Source: Porphyromonas cangingivalis
GTDB lineage: Bacteria; Bacteroidota; Bacteroidia; Bacteroidales; Porphyromonadaceae
Direction: 5' to 3'
Assembly: GCF_900638305.1 (NCBI RefSeq)
Contig: NZ_LR134506.1
Location: forward strand, 62,001 to 126,000
DNA: 64,000 nucleotides
The translations under genes and the position numbers were made by a program. Below the pieces are notes generated by a model that was not told the origin of the DNA, ran no database searches, and was given only the letters and a program-made list of their open reading frames with translations. Below, in pieces: positions 43,817-54,693 of the stretch. How positions within the stretch are numbered: position 1 is the first letter of the stretch; every line of letters begins with the position of its first letter.

Positions 43817-45601
43817 TTACTTCATTTCAGGAGTGGCGACAGCTTCCTCCATTAGTCTCTCTTGGAGAAGTGAGACAAGCTGAGCCTCATACTTCTCAAA
43901 CTGTTCGCTCCTGAACTCGCTATAGTTCATCTGCTTCAAGATGTTGATGATACGCTTGAAGAATTCGCTGACTTCGTTGAACTCTTCGAAGCGGAACTTC
44001 ATGTTACAGATATCTATGACCTTCTTGAGCATCACTTCTTGACGTTCGAGAGGTGTGACACAGTCGATGTCGTCAAAAGCGTCTTGCTGAAGGATCACAA
44101 AGTCGATGAGCTCGGACTTCCAAAAGATCTCGTGGTATTCTACGGGTACACCATCATCACCGAGGATGTTGATCTGCTCCGCAATTTCCTTACCTCTGTG
44201 CATACGAGTCTTGGCTTCATTGACCATGGGGATCCAATTTTCTCCCACGAGTTCGGTGATGTACTCTTCGAACTCAGGATACTCCAAGTACTTAGAGTAA
44301 CTATCAATCGGATTGACAGCAGGATATCTCTTCCGGTCGGCACGAGCCTGCTCAAGGGCGTAGAAACAGCGTGCCACCTTCTTCGTATTCTCTGTCACAG
44401 GCTCCTTGAGGTTACCACCGGCAGGAGAAACAGTTCCGATGAAGGTCACTGATCCTGTCTTACCATTTTTGAGTTGGACATATCCGGCACGAGCGTAGAA
44501 GTTGGCAATGATTGCCGACAAGTCCATCGGGAAGGCATCAGGACCCGGAAGTTCTTCCAGACGGTTGGACATCTCTCTAAGTGCTTGAGCCCAGCGAGAA
44601 GTCGAGTCCGCCATGAGAAGCACCTTGAGACCCATCGCACGATAATATTCAGCTATTGTCATCGCCGTATAGACAGAGGCCTCACGAGCCGCCACTGGCA
44701 TATTTGAAGTGTTCGCAATGATGATTGTACGCTCCATGAGCTTGCGACCGGTGTGAGGATCTACGAGTTCGGGAAACTCCTTGAAGATCTCCACAATCTC
44801 ATTAGCACGTTCACCACAAGCGGCAATGATCACAATATCCGCTTCTGCTTGTTTGGAGATAGCGTGCTGCAAGACTGTCTTACCTGTACCGAAAGGTCCG
44901 GGGATAAATCCGGTACCTCCCTCCACGATGGGGTTCATCGTATCGATGATGCGCACCCCTGTTTCAAGGAGTTTGTATGGTCTTGGTTTGTCTACGTGCA
45001 CGAGGATAGGTTTCTTCACCGGCCAACGCTGTACCATCGATACTTCAATGTCTTTGCCTTGTGCATCTGTGAGTACTGCCACGACATGATCTACGACATA
45101 GTCTCCCTCTGCCACGATACTCTTTACCTTGTACGACCCTTCGAGGGCAAAGGGCGTCATGATGCGGTGGGGTTGGAAGTTTTCATCCACCTCTCCGAGC
45201 CAAGAGCCGGCCACTACAGTATCTCCCTCTTTGGCAAGGGGGACGAAGTGCCACTTCTTTTCTCTATCGAGAGGGTCGGTATAGTCTCCTCTTTTGAGGA
45301 ATACGCCCTCCATCTTATCAAGGTCATTTTGGAGTCCGTCGAAGTTTTTCGACAACATCCCCGGTCCCAACTGCACTTCGAGCATGTGTTGCTCAAAAGT
45401 AGCTTCATCACCGACCTTCATTCCTCTGGTACTGTCAAAGACCTGGACATAAGCATTCTTGCCGATGACCTTGATGACTTCGGCCATAAGTGCCCTACCA
45501 CGTACAGAGACAAAACAGATCTCATTTTGTGCTACCGGACCGTCGACCTCGATGGTGACGAGGTTCGATACGATCCCTTTCACGACGCCTTTAGTTTTCA
45601 T
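43817..45601 (-). CDS. V-type ATPase catalytic subunit A
   Basis: A 594-residue catalytic subunit. The nucleotide loop GPFGTGKT lies at 235-242 and the catalytic Glu in AACGERANEIVEI follows near 262. The A-specific non-homologous insert (~110-190) is present, and SRWAQALREMSNRLEELPG near 340 contains contact residues for the neighbouring subunit. Hydrolysis or synthesis of ATP drives the rotary ion pump. A 158-bp gap separates it from the DUF2764 gene, longer than other gaps in the operon. Confidence 0.94.
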   Translation of the reverse strand: MKTKGVVKGIVSNLVTIEVDGPVAQNEICFVSVRGRALMAEVIKVIGKNAYVQVFDSTRGMKVGDEATFEQHMLEVQLGPGMLSKNFDGLQNDLDKMEGVFLKRGDYTDPLDREKKWHFVPLAKEGDTVVAGSWLGEVDENFQPHRIMTPFALEGSYKVKSIVAEGDYVVDHVVAVLTDAQGKDIEVSMVQRWPVKKPILVHVDKPRPYKLLETGVRIIDTMNPIVEGGTGFIPGPFGTGKTVLQHAISKQAEADIVIIAACGERANEIVEIFKEFPELVDPHTGRKLMERTIIIANTSNMPVAAREASVYTAMTIAEYYRAMGLKVLLMADSTSRWAQALREMSNRLEELPGPDAFPMDLSAIIANFYARAGYVQLKNGKTGSVTFIGTVSPAGGNLKEPVTENTKKVARCFYALEQARADRKRYPAVNPIDSYSKYLEYPEFEEYITELVGENWIPMVNEAKTRMHRGKEIAEQINILGDDGVPVEYHEIFWKSELIDFVILQQDAFDDIDCVTPLERQEVMLKKVIDICNMKFRFEEFNEVSEFFKRIINILKQMNYSEFRSEQFEKYEAQLVSLLQERLMEEAVATPEMK

Positions 45602-45759
45602 TACTTGGATATTGTATCTTGTGTTTTTTTATTTCAAATGTTTCTAAAGTCTGCACGCCTCACTTCACGCCGAAGCCATGCTGTAATAAAGACTCTGTAA
45701 TGGACAAAAGCCAGATAGCATTGTGGCATGATCCGGCTTCTGCACGCTACTTTACCCTG

Positions 45760-46644
45760 TTATTTCTTTGTCCTCTGCACAAAGTCGGCAAGCTCCTCTC
45801 TTCCTTCTTTTTTCAGACCCATAATGATCTCACGGAAGCGTGCCATGCCCTGCTCTTTATCGAGTGAGACCCACCGTTCGAGTATCTGAAGTTTGAGGAG
45901 ATAAGCCAGCATGGCATTGATCGAGAAGGAGTCCGAGAAGGTGACTTCTTCCAGCATTCTCCACTTGAACGCATCGAGACGTCTCTCCCTGTGCATAGGT
46001 TCGTTCTCTTCTCCTATCTTTATGATTTCGTTCATCATCTCACCTTCCTTGAGATCCGAGATGTCACTCCAAATGCCTGATTTGATGATCTCCACTATTT
46101 CGTTGGAGCCGACGAGGTATTTGGCAGGATCGAGGTCATACTTCTTTGCTGTGAGTGAAGCCAAGATATTATTGAGATTGAGATTCATTTCAAACCATCC
46201 TTTGAGGAAAGTGTTCGCTTTGCTTCTCACATACTCTTGGTACAGCTCTGCCAACTTGTCTTCGATGAACAACACCCCCTTTTCATACTTCTCCCCGAGG
46301 TACTCGCGCACGAAAGTCACCATATATTCCGGTGTGCCTTCCGGGATGGGCAAGCGATCCTGCTTGTCCTCGAGGCTTTCGCTACGCACGGCTTCCACGA
46401 GGGTGCGCAGATGAGCTTCTCCAAGGGCAAGGGGCATATACAGTGCAGGCATGGGGCGATCTTTGAGGATGGCGACGAGCACTCTGTTGTCTCCTCTGAG
46501 GAGGATGAGGTCTATCTGCTTTTGGTCTGACGATGAGGCCTGTCCTTTGAGTTCCTCCACAAACTCCGCAGTCGAGTAGTCGATCTTAGTATCGTCTATC
46601 AACAGATCGGGTAGGGAGGCACCTAAGGTATAATAGTTAGCCAT
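45760..46644 (-). CDS. DUF2764 protein of the V-ATPase operon (subunit C-like candidate)
   Basis: A 294-residue, mostly helical acidic protein starting MANYYTLGASLPDLLID. It sits between the genes for subunits E and A. The same slot is filled by a conserved but poorly described gene in chlamydial and spirochaetal V-ATPase operons, as I recall them. No recognisable C, F or G subunit gene is in the operon, so this protein may play the part of subunit C (the collar between rotor and shaft) in a diverged form. That role is inference from gene order; the family call is from its start motif and context. Confidence 0.8.
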   Translation of the reverse strand: MANYYTLGASLPDLLIDDTKIDYSTAEFVEELKGQASSSDQKQIDLILLRGDNRVLVAILKDRPMPALYMPLALGEAHLRTLVEAVRSESLEDKQDRLPIPEGTPEYMVTFVREYLGEKYEKGVLFIEDKLAELYQEYVRSKANTFLKGWFEMNLNLNNILASLTAKKYDLDPAKYLVGSNEIVEIIKSGIWSDISDLKEGEMMNEIIKIGEENEPMHRERRLDAFKWRMLEEVTFSDSFSINAMLAYLLKLQILERWVSLDKEQGMARFREIIMGLKKEGREELADFVQRTKK

Positions 46645-46656
46645 AGGGATGTGTGT

Positions 46657-47265
46657 TTATTGCTCTTGAGTATTGCCAAACAAGAACGCTCTGAGCTTGG
46701 GGCGCAAAAAGTCCTTGAAGTACTCTGCAAAGGCTTCTTTACCCACGACGACTTTGTAAGAGCCATTTTGAGGCATGATCTCGAACGAGTGAGCCTTGCC
46801 ACTCACTTGATCTATACGGATACCATGCTCAAGAGTCTCTTTGATCTCGTTTTTGAAAAACTCCTCCAACTTTGCGGCGTCTTCGGTCTTCACGACGACA
46901 TCCTGTCCTTTTGCCCACTGGGTCGCCATATCCTTTACTATCCCATAGAGGAGCGCAGGGTCTGCAAAAGCCTTGTCTATCGATGTCTTGATCACTTGTT
47001 CGTTGATCATGTCTGTCACCTGAGTGCGAAGGGCTTCGATAGCCTGATTAGTGCCGAGACGTAGTTCGGCCTCTGCATTTTCCTTGACCTCGGCAGCCTT
47101 CTTTTCGGCATCCTGCACGAGACGTGTTGCTTGTTCTTTAGCGTCAGACAAGATTTTTTCGCTCTGTGCCTGCGCCTTTGTTAGGATTTCTTCTGCCTCT
47201 GAAGACGCTTTTTGGACGCCCTCTTGATAGATCTTGTTGGCTAACTCTTGTACTTTATTATCCAT
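46657..47265 (-). CDS. V-type ATPase subunit E (peripheral stalk)
   Basis: A 202-residue protein. The N-terminal half is a long helix rich in Lys, Glu, Ala and Gln (NKIYQEGVQKASSEAEEIL, RLVQDAEKKAAEVKENAEAE), which forms the stator stalk with subunit G in other V-ATPases. The C-terminal half has the globular fold that contacts subunit B. First gene of the operon, 12 bp ahead of the DUF2764 gene. No subunit G partner gene is seen; the stalk may be a homodimer or use an unrecognised gene elsewhere. Confidence 0.85.
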   Translation of the reverse strand: MDNKVQELANKIYQEGVQKASSEAEEILTKAQAQSEKILSDAKEQATRLVQDAEKKAAEVKENAEAELRLGTNQAIEALRTQVTDMINEQVIKTSIDKAFADPALLYGIVKDMATQWAKGQDVVVKTEDAAKLEEFFKNEIKETLEHGIRIDQVSGKAHSFEIMPQNGSYKVVVGKEAFAEYFKDFLRPKLRAFLFGNTQEQ

Positions 47266-47505
47266 AATAGAATTACTTAAACGAACAGTTGTAGGAGTGT
47301 AGATGCAGCAACCTCTTTGATCAAAGGTCGGCTGAAATACGACATTTACAAAGATAAAAAAAAACCTTAAACAATAATTCTCTTACTCTACATATATGCA
47401 ATGTCGCAAAAAATATTGTTTCTCATAGCTTTGGGAGTGAGATGGTCAGATGGTCTCTCATGGTAATCCTTACGCCCGTTATGTCAGAGAGGATGGGCGG
47501 ACAAG
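47266..47505. other. V-ATPase operon promoter region
   Basis: About 240 bp. On the minus strand TATCTTTG at 47356-47349 is a plausible -7 element, about 85 bp before subunit E; a TTG lies only 15 bp further upstream. The rest shows no gene. Confidence 0.45.
47349..47356 (-). promoter_or_regulatory. V-ATPase operon -7 element
   Basis: TATCTTTG on the minus strand; -33 element weak or badly spaced. Confidence 0.4.
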
Positions 47506-47550
47506 GACAAAAAGGAGAGCCTCAAAGGAGTAAGACTTTGAGGCTCTCGG
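47506..47550 (-). terminator. Terminator after mutB
   Basis: Arms GAGAGCCTCAAAG and CTTTGAGGCTCTC with an 8-nt loop; A-rich left side supplies a short U-run on the minus strand. Confidence 0.75.
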
Positions 47551-47574
47551 AAAACTACTATTCGAGCTTGAGGG

Positions 47575-49725
47575 TTATTCTTGCTCAAGTAGGATTTTCA
47601 TTAGTTCGACGGCTGCTTTTGCGACCGAAGTGCCGGGGCCGAAGATGGCTGCAACACCGGCCTTGTACAAGAAGTCATAGTCTTGGGCCGGGATGACCCC
47701 TCCGGCGATCACGATGATGTCCGGGCGACCGAGCTTCTTTAGCTCTTCGATCACTTGAGGTACGAGGGTCTTGTGACCTGCTGCAAGAGAGGAGACACCC
47801 ATGATGTGGACGTCGTTCTCTACCGCTTGGCGAGCAGCTTCGGCAGGGGTTTGGAAGAGGGGTCCCATATCTACGTCGAAGCCGCAGTCCGCATAGCCCG
47901 TAGCCACGACTTTTGCACCACGGTCGTGCCCATCCTGCCCCATTTTTGCGATCATAATACGAGGCTGGCGACCTTCTCTTTTCGCAAACTCTTCGACCAA
48001 CTTACATGCTTGGATGAAGTCGGCATCTTGTTTTGTCTCTTGTGAATACACGCCTGAAATAGTTCTGATTACAGCTTTATAACGTCCTACAACCTCTTCG
48101 CAAGCATCTGAGATCTCTCCGAGCGAAGCCCGCACCTTTGCGGCCTTGACCGCCAAGTCGAGGAGGTTGCCCTTGCCTGTGCGCACACTTTCGGTGATGG
48201 CTGCAAGAGCTTCCTTCACTGCGTTTTCGTCACGGTTGGCTCTCAGCTGTTGGAGGAGCTTGATCTGCTCTTCACGTACGGCGGTATTGTCGATTTCGAG
48301 GATGTCGATGGGGGCTTCCTTTTCGAGGCGATACTTGTTGACACCTACGATTGTCTGTGCGTTGGAGTCGATACGAGCCTGTGTTCGTGCCGCCGCTTCT
48401 TCGATGCGGAGCTTGGGCAGACCGGTCTCGATGGCTTTGGCCATCCCCCCCATACTTTCGATCTCTTGGATATGCGCCCATGCCTTGTGAGCGATCTCGT
48501 GAGTCAATGCTTCGACATAGTAAGAGCCTCCCCATGGGTCGATCTCCTTACATACAAGGGTCTCTTCTTGGATGTATATCTGAGTGTTACGTGCGATACG
48601 TGCAGAGAAATCCGTAGGGAGGGCGATAGCCTCGTCGAGGGCGTTGGTGTGTAGAGACTGGGTGTGTCCGAGAGCGGCAGCCATAGCCTCGATACAGGTG
48701 CGACCCACATTGTTGAATGGATCTTGCTCTGTGAGCGACCATCCTGATGTCTGTGAGTGTGTACGGAGAGCCAGAGACTTTGGATTCTTGGCATCGAAGC
48801 TCTGTACGATCTTTGCCCAAAGCATACGTGCAGCCCTCATCTTGGCAATCTCCATGAAGTGGTTCATGCCGATAGCCCAGAAGAACGATAGACGTGGTGC
48901 AAACTTGTCCACCTCGATACCTGCCTTGATCCCTGCACGAAGGTATTCGAGACCGTCAGAGAGGGTGTAAGCCATCTCGATGTCGCAAGTCGCCCCAGCC
49001 TCTTGCATGTGATAGCCGGAGATGGAGATCGAGTTGAACTTAGGCATATTCTGTGACGTGTACTCGAAGATATCTGCAATGATACGCATGCTGAATTCGG
49101 GTGGGTAGATGTAGGTGTTACGCACCATGAATTCCTTTAGGATGTCGTTCTGGATCGTCCCTGCCATCTCCTCCAGCTGAGCCCCTTGCTCCAGACCTGC
49201 ATTGATATAGAATGCAAGGACGGGAAGTACAGCTCCGTTCATGGTCATGGAGACAGACATCTTGTTGAGGGGAATACCGTCGAAGAGCACTTTCATGTTT
49301 TCGAGCGAACAGATCGATACCCCGGCCTTACCTACGTCGCCTACGACACGCTCATGATCCGCATCGTAACCTCTATGTGTCGCCAAGTCGAAGGCTACCG
49401 AAAGTCCCTTCTGACCCGAAGCGAGATTGCGACGGTAGAAGGCATTCGACTCTTCTGCTGTCGAGAACCCCGCATACTGGCGGATCGTCCAAGGACGCAT
49501 GGCATACATCCCACTGTAAGGACCTCTGAGATAAGGAGGCAGACCGGACACGTAGTCAAGATGCTCCATACCCTTGAGGTCTTCTTCGGTATAGACAGAC
49601 TTTACTTTTATCTGTTCGGGAGTCTCCCAGTTATGTTCGATATTATTCTTTGCAACGAATTCAGCCAAAGAGGGTTGTCCCCACTTGCCATCGTTGATGT
49701 TGATGTTCTTATATGTTGGTCTCAT
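47575..49725 (-). CDS. mutB: Methylmalonyl-CoA mutase, large (alpha) subunit
   Basis: This adenosylcobalamin enzyme interconverts succinyl-CoA and (R)-methylmalonyl-CoA, part of propionate formation. The 716 residues match MutB. The N-terminal barrel shows the [21 protein letters not shown] block near 67, where CoA binds, and the B12 domain near residue 590 has [19 protein letters not shown] with the lower axial ligand His in DGHDRG, then [21 protein letters not shown] and IVIAGGVIP. Follows mutA by 30 bp; together they form the heterodimer. Confidence 0.95.
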   Translation of the reverse strand: MRPTYKNININDGKWGQPSLAEFVAKNNIEHNWETPEQIKVKSVYTEEDLKGMEHLDYVSGLPPYLRGPYSGMYAMRPWTIRQYAGFSTAEESNAFYRRNLASGQKGLSVAFDLATHRGYDADHERVVGDVGKAGVSICSLENMKVLFDGIPLNKMSVSMTMNGAVLPVLAFYINAGLEQGAQLEEMAGTIQNDILKEFMVRNTYIYPPEFSMRIIADIFEYTSQNMPKFNSISISGYHMQEAGATCDIEMAYTLSDGLEYLRAGIKAGIEVDKFAPRLSFFWAIGMNHFMEIAKMRAARMLWAKIVQSFDAKNPKSLALRTHSQTSGWSLTEQDPFNNVGRTCIEAMAAALGHTQSLHTNALDEAIALPTDFSARIARNTQIYIQEETLVCKEIDPWGGSYYVEALTHEIAHKAWAHIQEIESMGGMAKAIETGLPKLRIEEAAARTQARIDSNAQTIVGVNKYRLEKEAPIDILEIDNTAVREEQIKLLQQLRANRDENAVKEALAAITESVRTGKGNLLDLAVKAAKVRASLGEISDACEEVVGRYKAVIRTISGVYSQETKQDADFIQACKLVEEFAKREGRQPRIMIAKMGQDGHDRGAKVVATGYADCGFDVDMGPLFQTPAEAARQAVENDVHIMGVSSLAAGHKTLVPQVIEELKKLGRPDIIVIAGGVIPAQDYDFLYKAGVAAIFGPGTSVAKAAVELMKILLEQE

Positions 49726-49755
49726 GTGAAAATAGTCTGATGGTTAGTAAATAAG

Positions 49756-51627
49756 TCAGCCCTTGATATTGAGAAGTTGTTGAAACTTGGTCAATGTTTC
49801 AAGGACATTAACTTTCACATGGATGAAGTGTTCGATGCCTTTGGATTGAAGCTCTTCCATACAAGCTGGTGCTCCGGCGATGACGAGAGGCACTCTTCCT
49901 GCGATGATGTCGAAGGCTTGTGGACCGAACTCCGCATATTCATCATCTGACGAACACAGCGTGATGATGTCTGCGCCGGCTGCCATTGCTGCATCCACGC
50001 CCTCTTGTACAGTCTTGAAGCCGAGGTTATCGATGACTTCGTAGCCTGCACAAGCGAAGAAGTTGGATGAGAACTGTGACCTTGCAAGTCTCATTGCCAG
50101 ATTACCGATCGTCAGCATAAATACCTTAGGACGCTTCGTCGCAGCTTCTGTAGAGAGTCTGAGTGCCTCAAAGTCCGAAGCCCCACGGCTCAAGTCGAGT
50201 GGTGTGACACTTGCCATCTTTTCACACCCACAAGAGTGCCTGCCATCCGATGTCGCAAGTCTGTCGTTTGCCGTCTCGTTGAAGTTGGGGAAGATATTTG
50301 TGCCGAGGAGGGCTTCTCTTCTCGTCGCCACAGCCTTGTGTCTCTCTGTGTTGGACTTATTGATTGCCTCCTGGATGATGCCCTTGTCCGCCATTGCCGC
50401 AAAGCCTCCGTTGTCTTCGACTTCGAGGAAGAGCTTCCATGCTTGATGAGCTATGGCATCGGTGAGATGTTCTATGTAGTACGAACCACCGGAAGGATCC
50501 ACTACTTTGTCGAAGTGTGACTCCTCTTTGAGGAGGAGCTGTTGGTTGCGAGCGATGCGCTCAGAGAACTCATCTGCATCCTTGTAGACAATATCGAAAG
50601 GCAAGACATTCAACGAGTGCACCCCTGCTATGGCTGCAGACATGGCTTCGGTCTGAGTACGGAGGAGATTGACATAAGCATCGTAGACGGTCTTGTTCCA
50701 TCTGTTGGTCTCCGCATTGATGATGAGCCTTGATGTTTGATCGGATGCGCCATTGTTCTTTGCGATAAGTGCCCACAGCCAGCGAGCGGCTCTGAACTTA
50801 GCGATTTCCATGAAGTAGTTCGATCCGATACCGAGGTCAAACCTGATCTTACGAGCCACTTCATCGACAGACAGTCCGCATTGCTCCACGAGGGTGACGA
50901 TCACATCAGCACCTGCAGCAAGGCTGTAGCCAAGTTCTTGGTGGATGTAAGCCCCGGCGTTAGCCATGTCTACCCCTTTGATGTTGATACAAGTATATTG
51001 TTTGAGAGGGGCTGTTGCGACGATCAAGTCTTGGGCTATCCGGATCCACTCGTCTGTCGCCACGCCCTTCAACATTTGTTTTTTGAATACCTCAAAGCCT
51101 ATTGAACCCACGCATTTGTCAAGGTCTTTTGTCTTCTCTGACAGGGTCTCTACGACCATGCCTGCGAGCTTGACGACGACCGAACGACAAGAGTAAAAGT
51201 TGAGCTCCACTGCCGTGACATCTATCCCATCAAGCAGGGTGAGAAGAGACTCTTTAGATATATGTGCATGTTTCAGGTGGAGGCCGAAGGAGGTTGTGCC
51301 ACAAGCCAGTGCCTTTTTCATCTTTGCGTTGGCCTCAGTGAGGTCAGTGATCGAAAGATCTTGTCTCACGTACCATTCGTTGCTTGCCTTGATCCCCCTT
51401 ATATAAGGAAACTCTCCCGGCAAGGTGTCCTTGGACTTGAGGTCTGCGATATCCTCTCTTCGGTAGAAGGGATTGACTTTGAACCCCTCGGTCGTCTTCC
51501 AGACAAGTTTTTTCTCAAAGTCGGCTCCTTTCAGGTCCGCATTGATCTTGTCCATCCATTCTTGGGTAGAGACCGGAGGGAATACAGCAAATAATTTCTC
51601 GTTTTCCATATTCATGTTGCTGTCCAA
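49756..51627 (-). CDS. mutA: Methylmalonyl-CoA mutase, small (beta) subunit
   Basis: The 623-residue, non-catalytic partner of MutB. The barrel is diverged and the C-terminal B12-like domain (KVFMLTIGNLAMRLARSQFSSNFF region) has Asn-Leu-Ala-Met-Arg where MutB has the cobalamin ligand motif DGHDRG, so it does not bind B12. This is the usual difference between the two subunits. First gene of the mutAB pair; no epimerase or meaB gene lies next to it and no cobalamin riboswitch was seen upstream. Confidence 0.93.
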   Translation of the reverse strand: MDSNMNMENEKLFAVFPPVSTQEWMDKINADLKGADFEKKLVWKTTEGFKVNPFYRREDIADLKSKDTLPGEFPYIRGIKASNEWYVRQDLSITDLTEANAKMKKALACGTTSFGLHLKHAHISKESLLTLLDGIDVTAVELNFYSCRSVVVKLAGMVVETLSEKTKDLDKCVGSIGFEVFKKQMLKGVATDEWIRIAQDLIVATAPLKQYTCINIKGVDMANAGAYIHQELGYSLAAGADVIVTLVEQCGLSVDEVARKIRFDLGIGSNYFMEIAKFRAARWLWALIAKNNGASDQTSRLIINAETNRWNKTVYDAYVNLLRTQTEAMSAAIAGVHSLNVLPFDIVYKDADEFSERIARNQQLLLKEESHFDKVVDPSGGSYYIEHLTDAIAHQAWKLFLEVEDNGGFAAMADKGIIQEAINKSNTERHKAVATRREALLGTNIFPNFNETANDRLATSDGRHSCGCEKMASVTPLDLSRGASDFEALRLSTEAATKRPKVFMLTIGNLAMRLARSQFSSNFFACAGYEVIDNLGFKTVQEGVDAAMAAGADIITLCSSDDEYAEFGPQAFDIIAGRVPLVIAGAPACMEELQSKGIEHFIHVKVNVLETLTKFQQLLNIKG

Positions 51628-51927
51628 ATTATGTGTTATTTAGGGTCTATCGATGTCGGGGTAAGGAGGACGGAAGGATACGGCTTTCCCTATGCCAAGT
51701 ATCCCTTTTCCCTTCACACCAACATCCACAAAGTAAGTCAAAAAAAATGATAATCGATACAGCTTCCTCATTATTTCGTGTCCTAAATACCTAATATGTG
51801 TGAGTATATCTCATGGCGAAATGCCGGGAAAGCCTCTCGAACAAATACAACGAGGAAACGTCTCAATCGAAAAATTGAAGGCGTTTCCTCGTCTCATCTG
51901 ATCACTATGTCTTACGATGTCTCTTGC
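51628..51927. other. Spacer between mutA and eno
   Basis: About 300 bp upstream of mutA and downstream of eno, both on the minus strand. It carries the eno terminator hairpin and should hold the mutA promoter; the best -7 match (TTACTTTG, minus strand) has one mismatch. No gene or riboswitch is recognised. Confidence 0.45.
51850..51895 (-). terminator. Hairpin after eno
   Basis: Arms ACGAGGAAACG and CGTTTCCTCGT with a 21-nt interior that contains a small A/T stem. Placed 33 bp after the eno stop. Confidence 0.6.
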
Positions 51928-53211
<1,284 letters not shown>

Positions 53212-53298
53212 TTATAATTTCTATATTAAAGTGATATTTGTGGAACTACCCCCCTTTCCTGAGAGGTGAGGAATACCTTCCGTATATTTTCTATTGCA

Positions 53299-53306
53299 CA
53301 AAGTTA
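53299..53306 (-). promoter_or_regulatory. eno -7 element
   Basis: TAACTTTG on the minus strand, about 90 bp before eno; no well-spaced -33 TTG. Confidence 0.4.
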
Positions 53307-53399
53307 GTAATTTGTGCGCAATTCGTAAAATGCCAAGCTCATTGACTCTTTTTCGAGAGATAAAATAAAAAAATGAGGATTCTGATCCGATCAAAAAAA

Positions 53400-53453
53400 G
53401 TCGTAAGATTCGATGAGGAAAGTCGTAAGACTCGATTTATCGAATCTTACGAC
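53400..53453. repeat. 22-bp-type repeat (site 3) with a palindrome
   Basis: Two inverted copies of the CGARTCNTACGAC core (53400-53412 and 53422-53434, 22 bp apart) and one direct copy (53441-53453). The last two face each other and form a long perfect-looking hairpin with a short loop. Confidence 0.75.
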
Positions 53454-53574
53454 TTGTTTTGTCGTGTCCATAGACTTTGGTTTTTGTCATTCTTGATCAC
53501 GATTTTTTCCCTGACTCACTCTCCTTTGGGCTGAATTATTTCGTGAAAAAAGGTGAATGTAAATTGTTTCTGTT

Positions 53575-53582
53575 TAACTTTG
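53575..53582 (+). promoter_or_regulatory. -7 element for 53808 gene
   Basis: TAACTTTG about 225 bp before the start codon; a long leader would follow. Confidence 0.35.
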
Positions 53583-53807
53583 CCATGACTTGACTTGGTA
53601 GTCAAGCCTTCTGTGTACTATGAATACATCAAGGGGAGGGATATCTTCGGGGGATTTGGAGAGACTCTTGCAGTGTTGCGGCTGTTCAATATTTCGTATT
53701 CGGCTATTGATAGTCTCGGTAGATCGTTCTCGTCCATCTCAGAGCCGGTTGTGCATAGACTTTGTAATGACACAATGATTTTACCTGATTAAATGCTCAA
53801 AGGAACT

Positions 53808-54491
53808 ATGAAAAGAAAAACATTGTTGCGCCCCCTTGTTGTAGGAATGATTGCGACAGCCGGTACAAACCTGATGATGGCCCAAACAAACAAGAACCCT
53901 CAACTCACAAAAGAAGGCCGTACGATCGAAGAGATTGTCCCCGAAGGTTGGGAGGAGCAGCACGTAAAAGGTGACCTCAACAAGGATGGAATTGAAGATA
54001 TTGTATTGGTAGTCTTGCCCAATGACCCTGCACATATCAAGACAAGAGAAGACGGCTTTCAATTCAACTTTAATCCCAAGTATCTTGCTGTGTATTTCGG
54101 ATCGCCCTCCGGTGTGTATAAGTGCTTCAAGGTGTGGGATAAGGCTATCCCCAGACGTGAAGATGAATATATGGAATCCAATGCTGATATATTAATAACA
54201 CCCAAGGGGGTGATGGACATCCGTATTTCTTTTTGGGCAAGTATGGGGACAGCCGGTACCGGAGGCACAACATACAGATATAGATTTCAGTCGGGAGACT
54301 TCTATCTCATCGGTGAGGAGTGCTCTTGGTTCAATCGGATGAGCGGAGAAGGTGAGAGAACCAGTATCAATTATCTGACCGGACAACGGAATGTCACTAC
54401 AGGGAACATGATCGAAAATACAGGTATGAGGACCCGAAAGGAGAGATTCAAGAAAGAACCTTTACGTCTCTTGGGTTCATTCACGATGTGA
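53808..54491 (+). CDS. Exported protein of unknown function
   Basis: A 227-residue protein starting MKRKTLLRPLVVG with a signal peptide ending near residue 26 (MMA-Q); an ATG five codons upstream (53793) is possible but gives a worse signal peptide. The mature part includes HVKGDLNKDGIEDIVLVVLP, which resembles an FG-GAP/EF-hand-like D-x-N-x-D-G calcium loop (DLNKDGIED), found in integrin-like repeat proteins. I recognise no enzyme motif. Own promoter element and terminator, so it is a single-gene unit. Confidence 0.7.
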   Translation: MKRKTLLRPLVVGMIATAGTNLMMAQTNKNPQLTKEGRTIEEIVPEGWEEQHVKGDLNKDGIEDIVLVVLPNDPAHIKTREDGFQFNFNPKYLAVYFGSPSGVYKCFKVWDKAIPRREDEYMESNADILITPKGVMDIRISFWASMGTAGTGGTTYRYRFQSGDFYLIGEECSWFNRMSGEGERTSINYLTGQRNVTTGNMIENTGMRTRKERFKKEPLRLLGSFTM

Positions 54492-54553
54492 GTGTGTAGT
54501 AGTCCTTCAGAAGATCGAGAGTTTCTCTATCAATATAGTATAATGTGTTGTCG

Positions 54554-54597
54554 AATAGAGGGAAGGTCATCAAGAATACCTTCTCTCTATTCTTTTT
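54554..54597 (+). terminator. Terminator after 53808 gene
   Basis: Arms AATAGAGGGAAGGT and ACCTTCTCTCTATT followed by CTTTTT. Confidence 0.85.
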
Positions 54598-54618
54598 GTG
54601 GTGTGCGAAGTGGTCGTT

Positions 54619-54655
54619 ATATGTAGGTATTTTAAGCCTGATTTTACCTATATGT
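54619..54655. promoter_or_regulatory. Inverted repeat upstream of TonB receptor
   Basis: ATATGTAGGTA and TACCTATATGT, 15 bp apart, about 40 bp before the receptor start. The placement suits an operator or a transcript hairpin. The regulator is unknown. Confidence 0.35.
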
Positions 54656-54693
54656 TGTGATTTGCAGCCATCCGAAGTCTTTCTAAATTCGCT

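Noticed and set aside
51628-51780. Cobalamin riboswitch upstream of mutA
   Set aside because: I looked for the B12-box type sequence on the minus strand and found nothing similar; the leader seems too short and unstructured.
53595-53792. 65-codon open frame upstream of the 53808 gene
   Set aside because: It starts near the expected transcription start, has no ribosome site of note, and its product has no recognised family or composition of a real small protein.
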